A stretch of DNA of 64,000 nucleotides, from contig NC_092604.1 of the NCBI RefSeq assembly GCF_047663525.1, positions 13,441,501-13,505,500 on the forward strand, written 5' to 3'. Numbering within the stretch: the stretch's first letter is position 1; every line of letters begins with the position of its first letter. A program made the position numbers and the translations under genes. Under the pieces are notes generated by a model. It ran no database searches. It saw only the letters and a program-made list of their open reading frames with translations, and was not told the DNA's origin. Shown one piece after another: positions 1-13,600 of this stretch. This stretch comes from Anas platyrhynchos (Eukaryota; Chordata; Aves; Anseriformes; Anatidae).

Positions 1-86
1 CAGCGCTGCATCTGCTGTTTGTGTTTGGGGGAATGGACACGCAAGGGGAGATGTTCAGGGACTGCCTGGTGACCCTGATCGAGTAG
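1..86 (+). CDS. RABEPK: RABEPK (Rab9 effector with kelch motifs), 3' end of last coding exon
   Basis: Seen: from base 3 the frame reads 27 residues and stops at TAG 84-86. It includes the motif LFVFGGMD and ends in CLVTLIE. Known: RABEPK (p40) is a kelch-repeat protein that binds Rab9-GTP and promotes endosome-to-Golgi transport; the human protein ends in a very similar block, LVFGGMNTEG followed by DDCIVTVVD. The FGG pair is the signature of a kelch blade. Context: RABEPK is the neighbour of HSPA5 in vertebrates and lies tail-to-tail with it, as here. The rest of the gene is upstream of the window, and the acceptor of this exon is not visible. Alternative: another kelch protein, unlikely given synteny. 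Confidence 0.85.
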   Translation, partial: ALHLLFVFGGMDTQGEMFRDCLVTLIE

Positions 87-140
87 CGGGGCGGGCCCGG
101 GAAGGTTTTGTAGCAGTGCCTGAGCAAGGCCCTGCCCTGC

Positions 141-146
141 AATAAA
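141..146 (+). terminator. RABEPK: RABEPK poly(A) signal AATAAA
   Basis: A canonical AATAAA lies 55 bases after the RABEPK stop codon and is followed by a GT-rich stretch, as expected of a cleavage site at about 160. The implied 3' UTR is very short (about 75 nt). Confidence 0.7.
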
Positions 147-208
147 CACGGTGTTGCTGTCAGGGGTGGCTCCGTGCTCCCAGCTGGGTACAGCCGCTCT
201 CCCTGCAC

Positions 209-545
209 TCACAGCTCCTGTCCCTTGGCAAGGCTGCGGAAGAGCCTCAGCAGCTGGAACACGTTGCTTCTGGGCAGCTTCTCCCTAAGGCAGCTCTCAG
301 CATCCTGCTTGGCCACGGAAACCTGCAGGGCACTGTTACCTACAGCTTTCTGAAGGGTACTTAAAGGGGTTTAGCTGCCACTACTGTGAAAATGAGCGTG
401 TAGGGCCACCTGTCTCCCACCCCAAGGAAAACACCACAGGCAGGGGAGCAGGCAGAGGAGCTGGGCTTTGTTCCTGCAATGTGAGAGACTTTGTCATTAC
501 CGAGGGAGCCTGAGCTGCAAGGAGCTGCTTCAGAGCCTGCTGCAG
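209..545 (-). other. Possible unrecognised coding fragment (two candidate exons, 501-545 and 209-349)
   Basis: Seen on the minus strand: a frame of 46 codons at 349-209 with acceptor CCCTTCAG, containing AKQDAESCLREKLPRSN and ending LAKGQEL-stop at 209-211. Upstream is a 45-nt block (545-501), acceptor CCCCAG and donor GTAATG, reading LQQALKQLLAAQAPS. Both blocks are multiples of three and join in phase 0. Composition is helical and coiled-coil-like. I do not recognise the protein. Against: no minus-strand AATAAA lies below 209, the donor is weak, and short open frames are common in GC-rich DNA. Treat as a hypothesis. Confidence 0.25.
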
Positions 546-980
546 CTGGGGTTCAGGCCTTGTGAGCGAGCTTTGGGCTCAGTCTCCCCCATGCTCACAC
601 AGCCGCACTCCAGGAGCAGTAGGTGAGGGTGAGGAGTCTCACCCAACCCAGGGCAGGGGTCTGGCTGCTGAAGCTGATTGCTGGGCACTTCCCCACAGGT
701 GGAGCAGGCTCCTTGTGCAGAAGGAGCTTGAACCCAGCTTTTGGCAGCAACCAGTAGCATAGTCACAGCTCTCGCCAGCACCTTTCCTTGGCAGCTTTCT
801 TTGCATTAAGTCCTGCAGCCAAAGCTCAGCTCCCGGCAGCCAGCAGAGCTGCTACAGCTTATCCCCTCCCAGGGCAGTGTCACCCTGAGGTACTGTGTCA
901 GTGGTTACCCACCCCTAAGGTCCCCTCCATCCATGAGGAGCAGCTGCTGCTAGGTGACAGCAAGTCCAAGCTACAAAAAT
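350..980. other. Intergenic DNA between RABEPK and HSPA5 3' ends
   Basis: The two genes converge. Apart from the candidate coding fragment at 209-545, nothing recognisable is seen here: no repeat, RNA gene or conserved domain. Open frames on both strands (for example 530-781 and 788-1165) lack splice support and family similarity. Confidence 0.5.
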
Positions 981-997
981 CCAGTGTAAATAACAAA

Positions 998-1003
998 TTT
1001 ATT
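998..1003 (-). terminator. HSPA5: HSPA5 poly(A) signal (minus-strand AATAAA)
   Basis: TTTATT on the + strand is AATAAA on the coding strand, about 300 bases after the HSPA5 stop codon. The 3' UTR would therefore cover roughly 980-1302. Confidence 0.7.
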
Positions 1004-1302
1004 GTGGTCACTTCAGGTAGAAAAGCTCTACACCAAATTCACATGACCGAGTTGTTAAATAGAACGCTTCCATGGCCAGTACTTCTACACCCCTGTTGTC
1101 ATTTACACGCCCCCCCCCACTACCCTTCCCTCCCCAGACAAACACCTGCTAACGAAAAGCAGTAAACAGCCACTTTGGGCTAGCATTTCCAGCTCCACTC
1201 ACGAGTGAAGATTCAGAGTTACATTCCAAATTAGGAGTTCAATATTTTAAACAAGTGTTCCTGAGTCCAATATATACACACAACATTCAGGGATGCCAGT
1301 AT

Positions 1303-4931
<3,629 letters not shown>

Positions 4932-5135
4932 GCCGGCCGCTCGCCCCTCGCCGCCCTGCCGGGAGCCCAAAAGGTCACAAAATGGAGGCGCCACGTGCGG
5001 GGCGCGGCGGCTCCGGCCCTCAGCGCGCCCCCCCACCCCAGCACCCACCCCCCGCCCAGGCCCGACGCTAGGCCGCGGCCCCCCCGCCCCGTCCGTACCG
5101 TGCCACCGACCGCGCCTCGCCGCCAACTGCCGCTG
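4932..5135 (-). other. HSPA5: HSPA5 5' UTR (approximate)
   Basis: GC-rich leader of about 200 nt between the TATA-predicted start (near 5135) and the ATG. No upstream ATG was seen on the coding strand. Cap-independent translation has been reported for mammalian BiP leaders; nothing here tests that. Confidence 0.6.
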
Positions 5136-5160
5136 AGCGCCCAGGCCGCGCCGGCCGCCC

Positions 5161-5167
5161 TTATATA
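5161..5167 (-). promoter_or_regulatory. HSPA5: HSPA5 TATA box
   Basis: The coding strand reads GGGTATATAAGGGCGG, a strong TATA box just downstream of the CCAAT elements. It predicts transcription start near 5135. Confidence 0.8.
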
Positions 5168-5183
5168 CCCTCCGTTACTCCTG

Positions 5184-5202
5184 CGTGGAGGCTCGCCATT
5201 GG
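5184..5202 (-). promoter_or_regulatory. HSPA5: ER stress response element (ERSE), perfect CCAAT-N9-CCACG
   Basis: On the + strand CGTGG, nine bases, ATTGG; on the HSPA5 strand this is exactly the ERSE consensus. Known: NF-Y binds CCAAT, and ATF6 (or XBP1) binds CCACG during the unfolded protein response. It lies about 20 bp upstream of the TATA box. Confidence 0.92.
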
Positions 5203-5215
5203 CTGCGGAGCCCTC

Positions 5216-5234
5216 GCTGGAGCGCGCCCATTGG
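5216..5234 (-). promoter_or_regulatory. HSPA5: ERSE-like site CCAAT-N9-CCAGC (second copy)
   Basis: ATTGG at 5230-5234 with GCTGG exactly nine bases upstream on the + strand. Same CCAAT spacing as the perfect ERSE with a one-base variant half-site. Confidence 0.75.
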
Positions 5235-5248
5235 TCGGCTGCCACTAA

Positions 5249-5267
5249 GCTGGCCTTCCGCGATTGG
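5249..5267 (-). promoter_or_regulatory. HSPA5: ERSE-like site CCAAT-N9-CCAGC (third copy)
   Basis: ATTGG at 5263-5267 and GCTGG at 5249-5253, again with a nine-base spacer. The three CCAAT boxes sit 32-33 bp apart, about three helical turns. Further CCAAT boxes (ATTGG on +) occur near 5323 and 5388 without the second half-site. Confidence 0.72.
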
Positions 5268-5399
5268 CGACGAGCGCGCGGCCGCTCTGACACACCGGGC
5301 GCGCGCCCCTCCCGCCGCGCGATTGGTTCGTGCCCCGGCGCCGCGGGCCTATCAGCGGAGAAGCGTGAGCCAAGCGGAGGGCGCCCATTGGCCGCGGGA

Positions 5400-6500
5400 C
5401 GCCGTCGCGGCGGGGCCGGGGGGGACGTTCTGGAAGTTTCCATGGTGACCGCGCGGCCCCGCCCCGCCCGCCGCGCCTCGCGCCTCAGGGCCGGCACCGG
5501 GCGGGACGGGACCGCCGGGGGGGGGGGCACCCCTCGGGCCGCGCCGTGAGGGAGCGGCGGGGGCGGCGCACGGAGCCTGGTCACCTGAGGTGGCTGAGGA
5601 GGCCAGCGGGCACCCCGTGCAGAGGGGCAGCCCCAGCACGGCCGTGCCCAGTGTCCCCGTGTGGTACCCAGGGGGCCTCGTGCAGCCGAGGGGGCGGCTT
5701 CGTGCCTCCAGGCCTCGGGCTGGGCGGTGGCAGCTCCCCTGGGGGGGCGAGGCCGGGAACGCCCCCGGTGCCTGTGGTGCTGCCGGGGGCGATGCTGGCA
5801 GCCGGCTGCGTGGGACCGGGCGCAGCAGTTGGCCACACGGGGTGTGTGCAGGCTCGATAAACGCTTTTTTGCTGTAGTTCGGTTGCTGTGGTTGGTTGTA
5901 AAGCATCAGTTGGCCTTTTAGACATCAATTACATGAGGCGTTCTCTTTTATCAGCAGGGAAAACGCAAGGCGGCACCTGCGCCAGTGAGAAGGAGGCACA
6001 CACGTAATAGCTCAGGGAATAACAGATAAAAAGTGCAAATGGGCGGCTGTGGTGCTGAGCTGGCCCTTGGAGGAGCCTTACAGATGATTTAGGCACAGAA
6101 GCAGCTGCAGTGACTCAGGGATTTGCTTTCCTACCTAAACAACACCGGCCCCATGCTGAGGCCTGGATGCCCCGTCCTGACCCACCGGGCACCCGGGAGC
6201 CCGTCAGCCCTGGGCCGTGAGGAGCCGTGGGTACAGCTGGCACCGTGTGCCGTGACCGGGGCTGTGCCCGGGTGAGCTCCCTGCGAGCCCGCTGCCGTCA
6301 CACTGCAAACGGCCCCGCTGAGGTGTCTGTGATTCCCTTTAGTTTTTCTTCTTGAAGAATAAGCTGCTTAAATTCTCTGTCAGGACACACTCTCATTTAC
6401 TAAGTGATGTCCAACTCTCTACTTTTCCCTAGCACTCCTGCAAGCACCAGCCTAGCGGCACACACACGAGGCTGAGCCGTGCCGGTGGGGCTGGCAGCCC
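5400..6500. other. CpG-rich intergenic DNA between divergent HSPA5 and GAPVD1 promoters
   Basis: 5400-5860 is a continuation of the HSPA5 CpG island, with many CG dinucleotides and G/C homopolymer runs. Long open frames on both strands here reflect GC content. 5870-6480 is ordinary sequence in which I see no gene, repeat or RNA. Confidence 0.6.
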
Positions 6501-6755
6501 CAGCGCTGTGCTCGCCGCCCCTCAGGCCGTGCCCTCAGCGGTCGTTGGGCCCCGTCGTGAGGCACCGGGCACGGCCCCGCGCTGCCTGAGGCCGGGCAGG
6601 GTGCGAGCCCTGCGCTTGTTCCTTGGCCCGGCCACGCTGCTCCGCGCGGGGCAGGCTCAGGGGGCCCGCCCGGGCTCTTGCCGCACGCTCCTGCTTTCTG
6701 CTTCGGGCGGCGATGCGAGGCCGCGGGGGAAGGGCCCGGGCCCCCCGGCGGCGGG

Positions 6756-6769
6756 ACTACAAGTCCCAG
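6756..6769 (+). promoter_or_regulatory. GAPVD1: ZNF143-type motif ACTACAnnTCCCAG
   Basis: Matches the ACTACAATTCCCAG core found in many TATA-less vertebrate promoters, usually close to the start site. Supports transcription of GAPVD1 starting around 6750-6850. Confidence 0.7.
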
Positions 6770-6897
6770 GGCCCCGCGTCCCAGGAGCGCGGCGTCGCCG
6801 CCCGCCGCCTGCGCAGTGCCGCGCCGGGCGCGGGGCCGCAGCGGGAGCCGGGCGGCGGCGGAGCCGGGGCGCTGGCCGGGTAGGGGCGCGCTGCGGG

Positions 6898-6966
6898 GGC
6901 GGAGGAGGAGGAGGAGGAGGAAGAGGAAGGGGAGGAAGGGAGGGGAAGGGGAGAGGAAGAGGAAGG
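6898..6966 (+). repeat. GGA/GAA purine-rich simple repeat
   Basis: Purine-only run of GGA, GAA and GGGGA units in the GAPVD1 CpG island. Translated frames give lysine/arginine/glycine runs and are not meaningful. Confidence 0.85.
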
Positions 6967-7064
6967 GCGGCGGGAGGGCAGGCGGGCGGCAGCCCGGGCC
7001 TGGCCGAGCTCTGCCCGTTGCCGGGAGCCGAGCGGGAGGAGGCAGCGCGCCGGGCAGGAGGTGC

Positions 7065-7106
7065 GGGGCAGGGGCAGGGGCAGGGGCAGGGGCAGGGGCA
7101 GGGGCG
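7065..7106 (+). repeat. (GGGGCA)n tandem repeat, about 7 units
   Basis: Six GGGGCA units and a final GGGGCG in exact register. The runs of four G spaced by two bases fit an intramolecular G-quadruplex (inference). It starts four bases after a candidate GAPVD1 exon 1 donor. Confidence 0.9.
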
Positions 7107-7320
7107 GCGTGGCCGGGCTGGCCCCGAGGGGGGCGGCTGGGGCCCGGCCCCGGTGCGGCTCGGGGCTGCCCCGCGGCCCTCCCTGCTCGGCGCGGCGGGG
7201 GCAGCGGGCGGGGGGCGGCCCCGGCAGCGCGGCGCCTTTCGCGTTCCGGAGCTCCGCAACTCGCGGCTCGCAGCGCGCCGGGACTTCCTTCTTTGTTTGT
7301 TTTGGTTTTTAATTCTTTCT

Positions 7321-10300
7321 AATAGGGTCTTAGCGCTGGAGAGCTCGACCGAGCGGGTGTCTGTGCTTGTTCTTGCAAAGTCATGATACCGTGCTGCGAG
7401 GGAAGAGCTGGCGGTGCCGCTGGGAGCAGCTCCCACCCCGAGCGGGTGATGCTGTGCTTAGGCTAGGTAGCAGGCTGCTTTTGTGGGCGATGCAGCTGAC
7501 TCACGGGTAGGAGCTGCGGTTTGAAGATGATGGAGGGGGGCATGGCACGGACAGTCCGTGAAATCCCAAATGCTGCGCTTCCAAAAAACGGGCAGCAGAC
7601 GGGACGGTGACTTTAGGAAACGCTCCTAGGAGCTGCTCCTTCTGGGGGGGGTTCCAGAGCGCTTGAGGATCTGTAAGTGAAGGTTTCGGTGTGTGATGCA
7701 TCAGGTCCTGGAGTGTGCAGGCTGTGCTGACAGGCCCCCTTTACGGTGGATTGCAGCGCTGGGACGTTTTGAGGTGAAGATGGGAACTGGTCTCAAGACG
7801 GGAGGCTGGGAACGGGTTGTTTTTGTCAGTGACTTCAAGTTCTTCTGACTGAAAGTTAATTAGTATGACTCATTATGTAAGGGGAACCCCTCTTTCCAAC
7901 AGCACAGGCAGCCGGAGCACATTTTAGCCTGGCTGCGTGCTCCTGTGGATTTTTGCGCAATGCAATCATACCGCAATTGACAGCTCAGGAGCCAGCCGAG
8001 CCTGAGCACTCCTGATAAGCCCTGTTAGGGGCATGGGAAACGAGGAGCTTGTTGCACGTAGATCTTACTGCGTAGGCACTGTGCTGCGTGTTGGCTGCAG
8101 AGCAGCCACTTTCAAAGACACAAACTTGAAGTAAGAGTTTCAGGTTAGTATTGACAGCCACTGTAGCAGGTTGAAATGCATGGTGTGTGTTGGACCTGTT
8201 TTGAGATGGTGAGTATTGCAACGTGAGAGTTCAGTGGGTAGATCTGAGGTCATGGTGAACTCTCCTGCTGAAAAATGTTTGCTTGTTTTTGCTCAAAGTT
8301 GGGAGGTGAGTTGTTAGCTTGTATACAGAAGGCTTGTTAGTTGTTACTATAAATATTACCAAAGAAAAAGAGATTTTCATCGGGGTAAGCTAGTATGGAA
8401 GTTGTTCAGCCCTGCTTTGGAATTCTTTTTCAGTAAGATGGAGTGATTTCAGCTTTGCCTTGCCCTGCCCTGCCTACATTAGATCTGCCCAAACTTGCTT
8501 TGGAAGTTGAGTCTTGCGTAGCTAGACTCAGGAGGAGCAAATAACCTTGAGCAGGAGGCGTTGGAGGAGGGAGAATTTGGTGTACTGGCAGTAACTGTGG
8601 CTTGGCTTAATCTCTTTTCTGTCAACTGAATCACAGAAATATTTAATGGAGGTGTCACTTGTTTCTGTGTGCCACGGTACAAAACCACATCTCTGTAGGT
8701 TCAGTACCTGAAGATTTATGAGAGTGTTTCCCAGGACTTCTAAACATGAGAAGCAATCCCATGTTTAGTCCCATATTTATCAAAGGCAGAGGTTGTCTTG
8801 GGTCCTAATAAACTTAGGTCACGCTGATGGCAGGACAAAACATCTTAGAAGCTGTCAGCTCACAATCTTTGTGGTTTCGGTGGAGCGTCACAAAGTGGAA
8901 TTGCTTGAATTGCTGTGATAAGTTTTTCATACCGTGCCACAGCTTTCAGCAGCTTTCCGAGCAGCCTTACGAAATATGAAGTGTTTTCCTATCAAAATGA
9001 GATTACCGGGATTGAAAAATAGCTGGCAGATAGCAGGAGTTATTTAGTACCTGTTGTTTCTTCAGACACATCAGATTGCCAGATACCTAAATTTCCTAAG
9101 CTCTCTTTTATACGACTACGTGCAGGCATCTCTCATTTCAAGTTTGATGAATGATAGTTTTAAACGAGGTAACTGGGTAATTATGGACAGCTTCTTTATT
9201 TGTGAGAAACCGATAAGGTAATCTGATAAACAACTTTCCGGAATTAGTACCAGCTGAAGCTGCTGCTGCTCTGTCTGTCTAACCTTGCCTTCTGCAGCGC
9301 GTTACCGAGTACGTAAGTGTGGCTAATTGCTTTTTAAAGCTCTTGTCCTGAGCGCTGGCACGGAGTGAATGTTGTGCAGCGTGGGAAGGGTAGAGAATAC
9401 AGCTGTTGTCCTTTTATACTAATCATAATGGGAAGAGTTTTTTTTTGTTGTTTTTTTTTTTTTTTAGGGGGGCAGTGCACTGTATAGGTGTACTCACGGA
9501 AGAAGAGTTTTCCCTTTCAGGTTAGGCTGTGTTCATACCAGTATCCCAACAGAGGAACAGCATCTGCATCTTGCTTAAGTAGGTTCGGGGGATTTTATTT
9601 TCTTCTTTGACCATGCTGCATGTTTTCTTTAGAGCCAGCCTGAAGCCTGCTGAAGCGCCGTATGTGTCGAGCTACCAGCGTCACAGCTCTGCTGTTCTCA
9701 GCCCTCTGCCAGACACTGAAGGTGAAGACAGTTGTTTGCACTGTTACTTTCTATGTTTGTGTGATTTCAAAATAATTAATTTTTAAAAACTGGTAATAAG
9801 AATGAATGAGATGTTCCTCATCTGCAGAGGTGTGTTTCAGCAGCAGTTGTTAGCTGTCAACATGTTTATGTTTTCTGGAGGACTGTAAAGCCACGGATGC
9901 TGCTGCTCCCTTTTTCTTGTACACAGGTCCTGAGGTTTGCCATGGTGGTTTGGAGAAGTAAAAAAAAAAAAAACAAACAAAAAACAACTGCACAGCCGCG
10001 TGAAACTTGCCACGGTTACTCAGTGCTTACACATCTCTGCTTATTTACTGGCTGTGGTACTGTATCACGCGGAGATGCCCAAATCCTTTGTATGTTAGGT
10101 GGTATTTCTGCAAGACCCACACTGTTTGGTTGTTTTTTTGTTTGTTTTTTTCAGGCGGTGTTACAAATGATAACAGCGTTGTTCTGTGGTAGTCTGCTCT
10201 TTCCTAAAGATGCTCTTTTTGCTCGCTGAACAGAGCCAGGTTGTATGTGTGTGTGTGTGTGTTAGGACTCCAGACTGTGTGGGAGTCTTACTTGCTTTCT

Positions 10301-10445
10301 GAGCATTAACTATATATTTATTCTTGATTGAATGCACGGAAATATTTACTGCTAAGCTTATAGCCTTCTTATTGCTTCATTGGGGCCAACAAAGCTAGTT
10401 CCTGGAAGTGTTGGAATTCACCTTTTTCTTCCCCTTTTCTTTCAG
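7321..10445 (+). other. GAPVD1: GAPVD1 5' intronic region
   Basis: Between the CpG-island promoter and the first coding exon. Seen: T-runs at 9438-9465, an A-rich run at 9961-9985, a short TG repeat near 10243-10261, and one exon-like block at 9633-9721. No other feature was recognised. Confidence 0.6.
9633..9721 (+). other. GAPVD1: Candidate GAPVD1 non-coding 5' exon
   Basis: An 89-nt block bounded by acceptor TTTTCTTTAG and donor GAAG|GTGAAG, in the correct orientation between promoter and start-codon exon. It would be 5' UTR. Splice signals only; no coding test is possible. Confidence 0.4.
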
Positions 10446-10472
10446 TGAGTGCTGTGTAGTCCACTGTCAAAG

Positions 10473-10657
10473 ATGGTGAAGCTGGATATACACACACTGG
10501 CTCATCACCTCAAGCAGGAACGACTGTATGTGAACTCAGAAAAGCAGCTGATTCAAAGGCTCAATGCGGATGTATTGAAGACAGCTGAAAAGCTGTACCG
10601 CACAGCATGGATTTCCAAGCAGCAAAGAATTAATTTGGACAGACTGATCATAACAAG
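10473..10657 (+). CDS. GAPVD1: GAPVD1 coding exon 1
   Basis: Exon begins at 10446 (acceptor TTTCAG) with 27 nt of 5' UTR. ATG at 10473 in context AAGATGG. Residues 1-61 plus AG; donor ACAAG|GTGACT. Confidence 0.95.
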
Positions 10658-13600
10658 GTGACTTGGCGGGGTGGTGGTGGAGAATTTGTGGGTAGAAAAA
10701 ACTCTAAACTTCTGTGAATTGCAGCAAATCTCTCAGATTTTTCTCTTATTATCTCTAGTCCATTGCTGTGCTGACTATCAAAATAGTGAAGTTTTAAAAC
10801 AAATCTAAGCTAGGGTATCTGACTCACCTGAGGCTTGCTTGTTGTCTGTTTAAGTTACCCCCATTTCATATGTGTATTTTACTTCTGTCCACAGTTTATG
10901 TGAGCAAACTGTCCTTGTTCCTGAATATGGCAATAGTTTGGGTTAACTGTACGGGAAGACTTTTTGCCTTGGTGGTACCCTTGTTAGCAGATTGACCCGG
11001 TGATGCCTTCTGGTAAATTTGTTTGCTTACGAGTTACGCTGTCTCTGTGTTTTTCTTTAAAGTGCTGAGGCTTCTCCTGCTGAATGCTGTCAGCATGCAA
11101 AAATCCTGGAGGACACGCAGTTTGTGGATGGATACAAGCAGTTGGGATTTCAGGAGACTGCTTATGGAGAATTCCTAAACAGACTGAGAGAGAACCCTAG
11201 GCTTATTGCATCCTGTCTGGTTGCCGGAGAGAAGCTCAACCAGGACAACACGCAGGGCGTCATCCACACAGTCTTCACCTCCATTTATGGCAACTGCATC
11301 ATGCCGGAGGACGAGAGCTACCTCCTCCAGGTCCTTCGCTACTTGATCGAATTTGAACTTAAGGAAAGTGACAACCCCAGGCGGCTGTTGAGACGAGGTA
11401 CTTGTGCATTCAGCATCTTATTCAAACTTTTTTCTGAAGGACTTTTTTCTGCAAAACTTTTTCTTACTGCAACTTTACACGAGCCAATCATGCAGCTTCT
11501 GGTTGAAGATGAAGACCACCTGGAAACTGATCCAAACAAATTAATTGAGAGATTCTCTCCGGTACAACAGGAAAAGTTGTTTGGAGAGAAAGGCACAGAA
11601 AAGTTCAAGCAAAGAGTTCAAGAGATGGTCGACTCCAATGAGGCCAAACTGGTGACCTTGGTGAACAAATTCATAGGCTATCTCAAACAAAACACGTACT
11701 GTTTTCCACACAGCTTGCGATGGATCGTGTCACAAATGTACAAAACACTCTCATGTGTAGACAGGCTGGAGGTCGGAGAGGTCAGAGCAATGTGCACAGA
11801 TCTCCTGCTAGCATGCTTCATCTGTCCTGCGATTGTTAACCCAGAGCAGTACGGGATAATTTCTGATGCTCCCATAAACGAGGTGGCAAGATTTAATCTG
11901 ATGCAGGTATGACTCCTTTTAAGCTAATATTAAAAAAAAAATCTGAAAGAAATGTCCTTGGCCTTTTTTTCTCTACTGCAACAGGGGGGTACTGTGTTAA
12001 AGGTAGAGTGCTCTACCTCCGATCTACAAGACAGATGCTAATACAATATTTGTCATTGCTGAGAAGGCATGTTCTAAAGTTTATCTGCTTGTTTGCTTAA
12101 AATATTCGCTTTTAAAATGTTATAGGATGTATTCCTTTCTCTCTTGCAAGAGTTGCAAATGTACTTAGCTTCCATTCTTCATAATAGCTTTTATAAAGTG
12201 TAAATGTGACTGTAAGATGAATTCTGGAATATATGTAAACGAACACGGTGCTCTTCTTTCTAACGTTAAGTATTATGCCAGGTATTTAACAAAGTAATTA
12301 AATATTTTTCTGACAAAAAAACCTCTTGTCAAGCAGTAGTGACCACTATGTAACTGTGTAGCTGTCTACTCTTTTATTAGAGTATTCCCCAGCCCTCACG
12401 GCAAATTTTTGTCTGTGTGAATACTTGGACAATTTAATGCTAGTGTATAGAGGTGTGGGCTGCAGGCATTAAGTGAGTCTCATTTGGCTGAGGATATGCC
12501 CCACACAAGTAACAAAACCTATTTTTAAATGTCTATGAAGTGGACGGTGATCCCCACAGAAAATCATTCCAGTGAAGTTTACTCACGACACTGTTACTGC
12601 CAGGGCCTTGCATTGGTTTTCAGATACGTTGTTAGTCCCGTCCAGTGCCGCTGCTTGCCTGTTGCAGCAGATTGCAATTGGCTCTTTAAAACTGAGAGTA
12701 GGTTGTAGTTGGTGATTAATAAGGAGTATATTCTCTGATCAAGAGTTAGACTTTTCCCTGTTTTGTTTTTCTCCCCACTTACACTTAGTAAAGTACCTAC
12801 AGCCTTTTAAAATCTCTGGCTTTGAGATAATCGGAATTGAGAGTTGAATCTAGGTCATGTTGTAAAAACAAACATGCTTTGTTCTTGCGAAGGAAGTATG
12901 GATACTCATGGCATACCATGCATGCAGATTTTCTTATTAAATGCAACAACTGCTTTTTTTTTTATATGCTTGCATTTTTTTTGCCCTAAAAGCAAACACA
13001 AAACTATCCAATCAACCAAAAGTATTTCTAGTGTTACATTAAAATGAACGTAGAATGGAGGAGTTGCCTTAACTAATTTTTGTAACAGGGTTCATTGCGA
13101 TGATGTTTTGCAATACTTATTCCTCATAGTTTTTCTCATTTCAGGTTGGGAGACTTCTGCAGCAATTGGCAATGACTGGTTCTGAAGAGGGGGATCCACG
13201 TATGAAGAACAACCTTGCTAAATTTGACAAAGTAAGAGTCCAGTCTTCAAAAAACCAAGACTCTCCTGTGTATACTTCATCCTTCTGCAGCCTCTTTTTT
13301 CTGACATTGCAAAGCACTTGCTAAGCAGTTAACTTAGGATTTCCATGTTCTGAAAAGCAGATTAAATGCTGCACAGAGCTGGGAACAAAATCTTGAGTAC
13401 TAGAATTAAGGCTCAGGGATTCTCACTTCTACTTTGAAATCATACTTCTTAAAAGAAAATACAGAAAAGAAATTAAAGCAAGTTACCTTTTAAACTGAAA
13501 TGCTGAATTACTGTCAGTTTTTTACTGATGCGAAAGAAAACACTTAGATCTGCAGACAACTTTTGTATGAAATCTAGTGTTTAAAAAGTAATTTGTTAGC

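Larger units (their letters stand above)
6500..7320 (+). promoter_or_regulatory. GAPVD1: GAPVD1 CpG-island promoter and probable first non-coding exon
   Basis: Dense CG dinucleotides with two recognisable core-promoter motifs: ACTACAAGTCCCAG at 6756-6769 (ZNF143/THAP11-type) and an NRF1-like TGCGCAGTGC at about 6810-6819. No TATA box was seen. A plausible exon 1 donor is GGAG|GTGCGG at 7060/7061; another is CCGG|GTAGGG near 6880. The open frames through this block are compositional. The GAPVD1 assignment is by position and orientation; exon ends are uncertain. Confidence 0.65.

Noticed and set aside
6508-7386. 292-codon plus-strand and 259-codon minus-strand frames in the GAPVD1 CpG island
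   Set aside because: Both strands are open through simple repeats; low-complexity translations; the region has promoter motifs instead.
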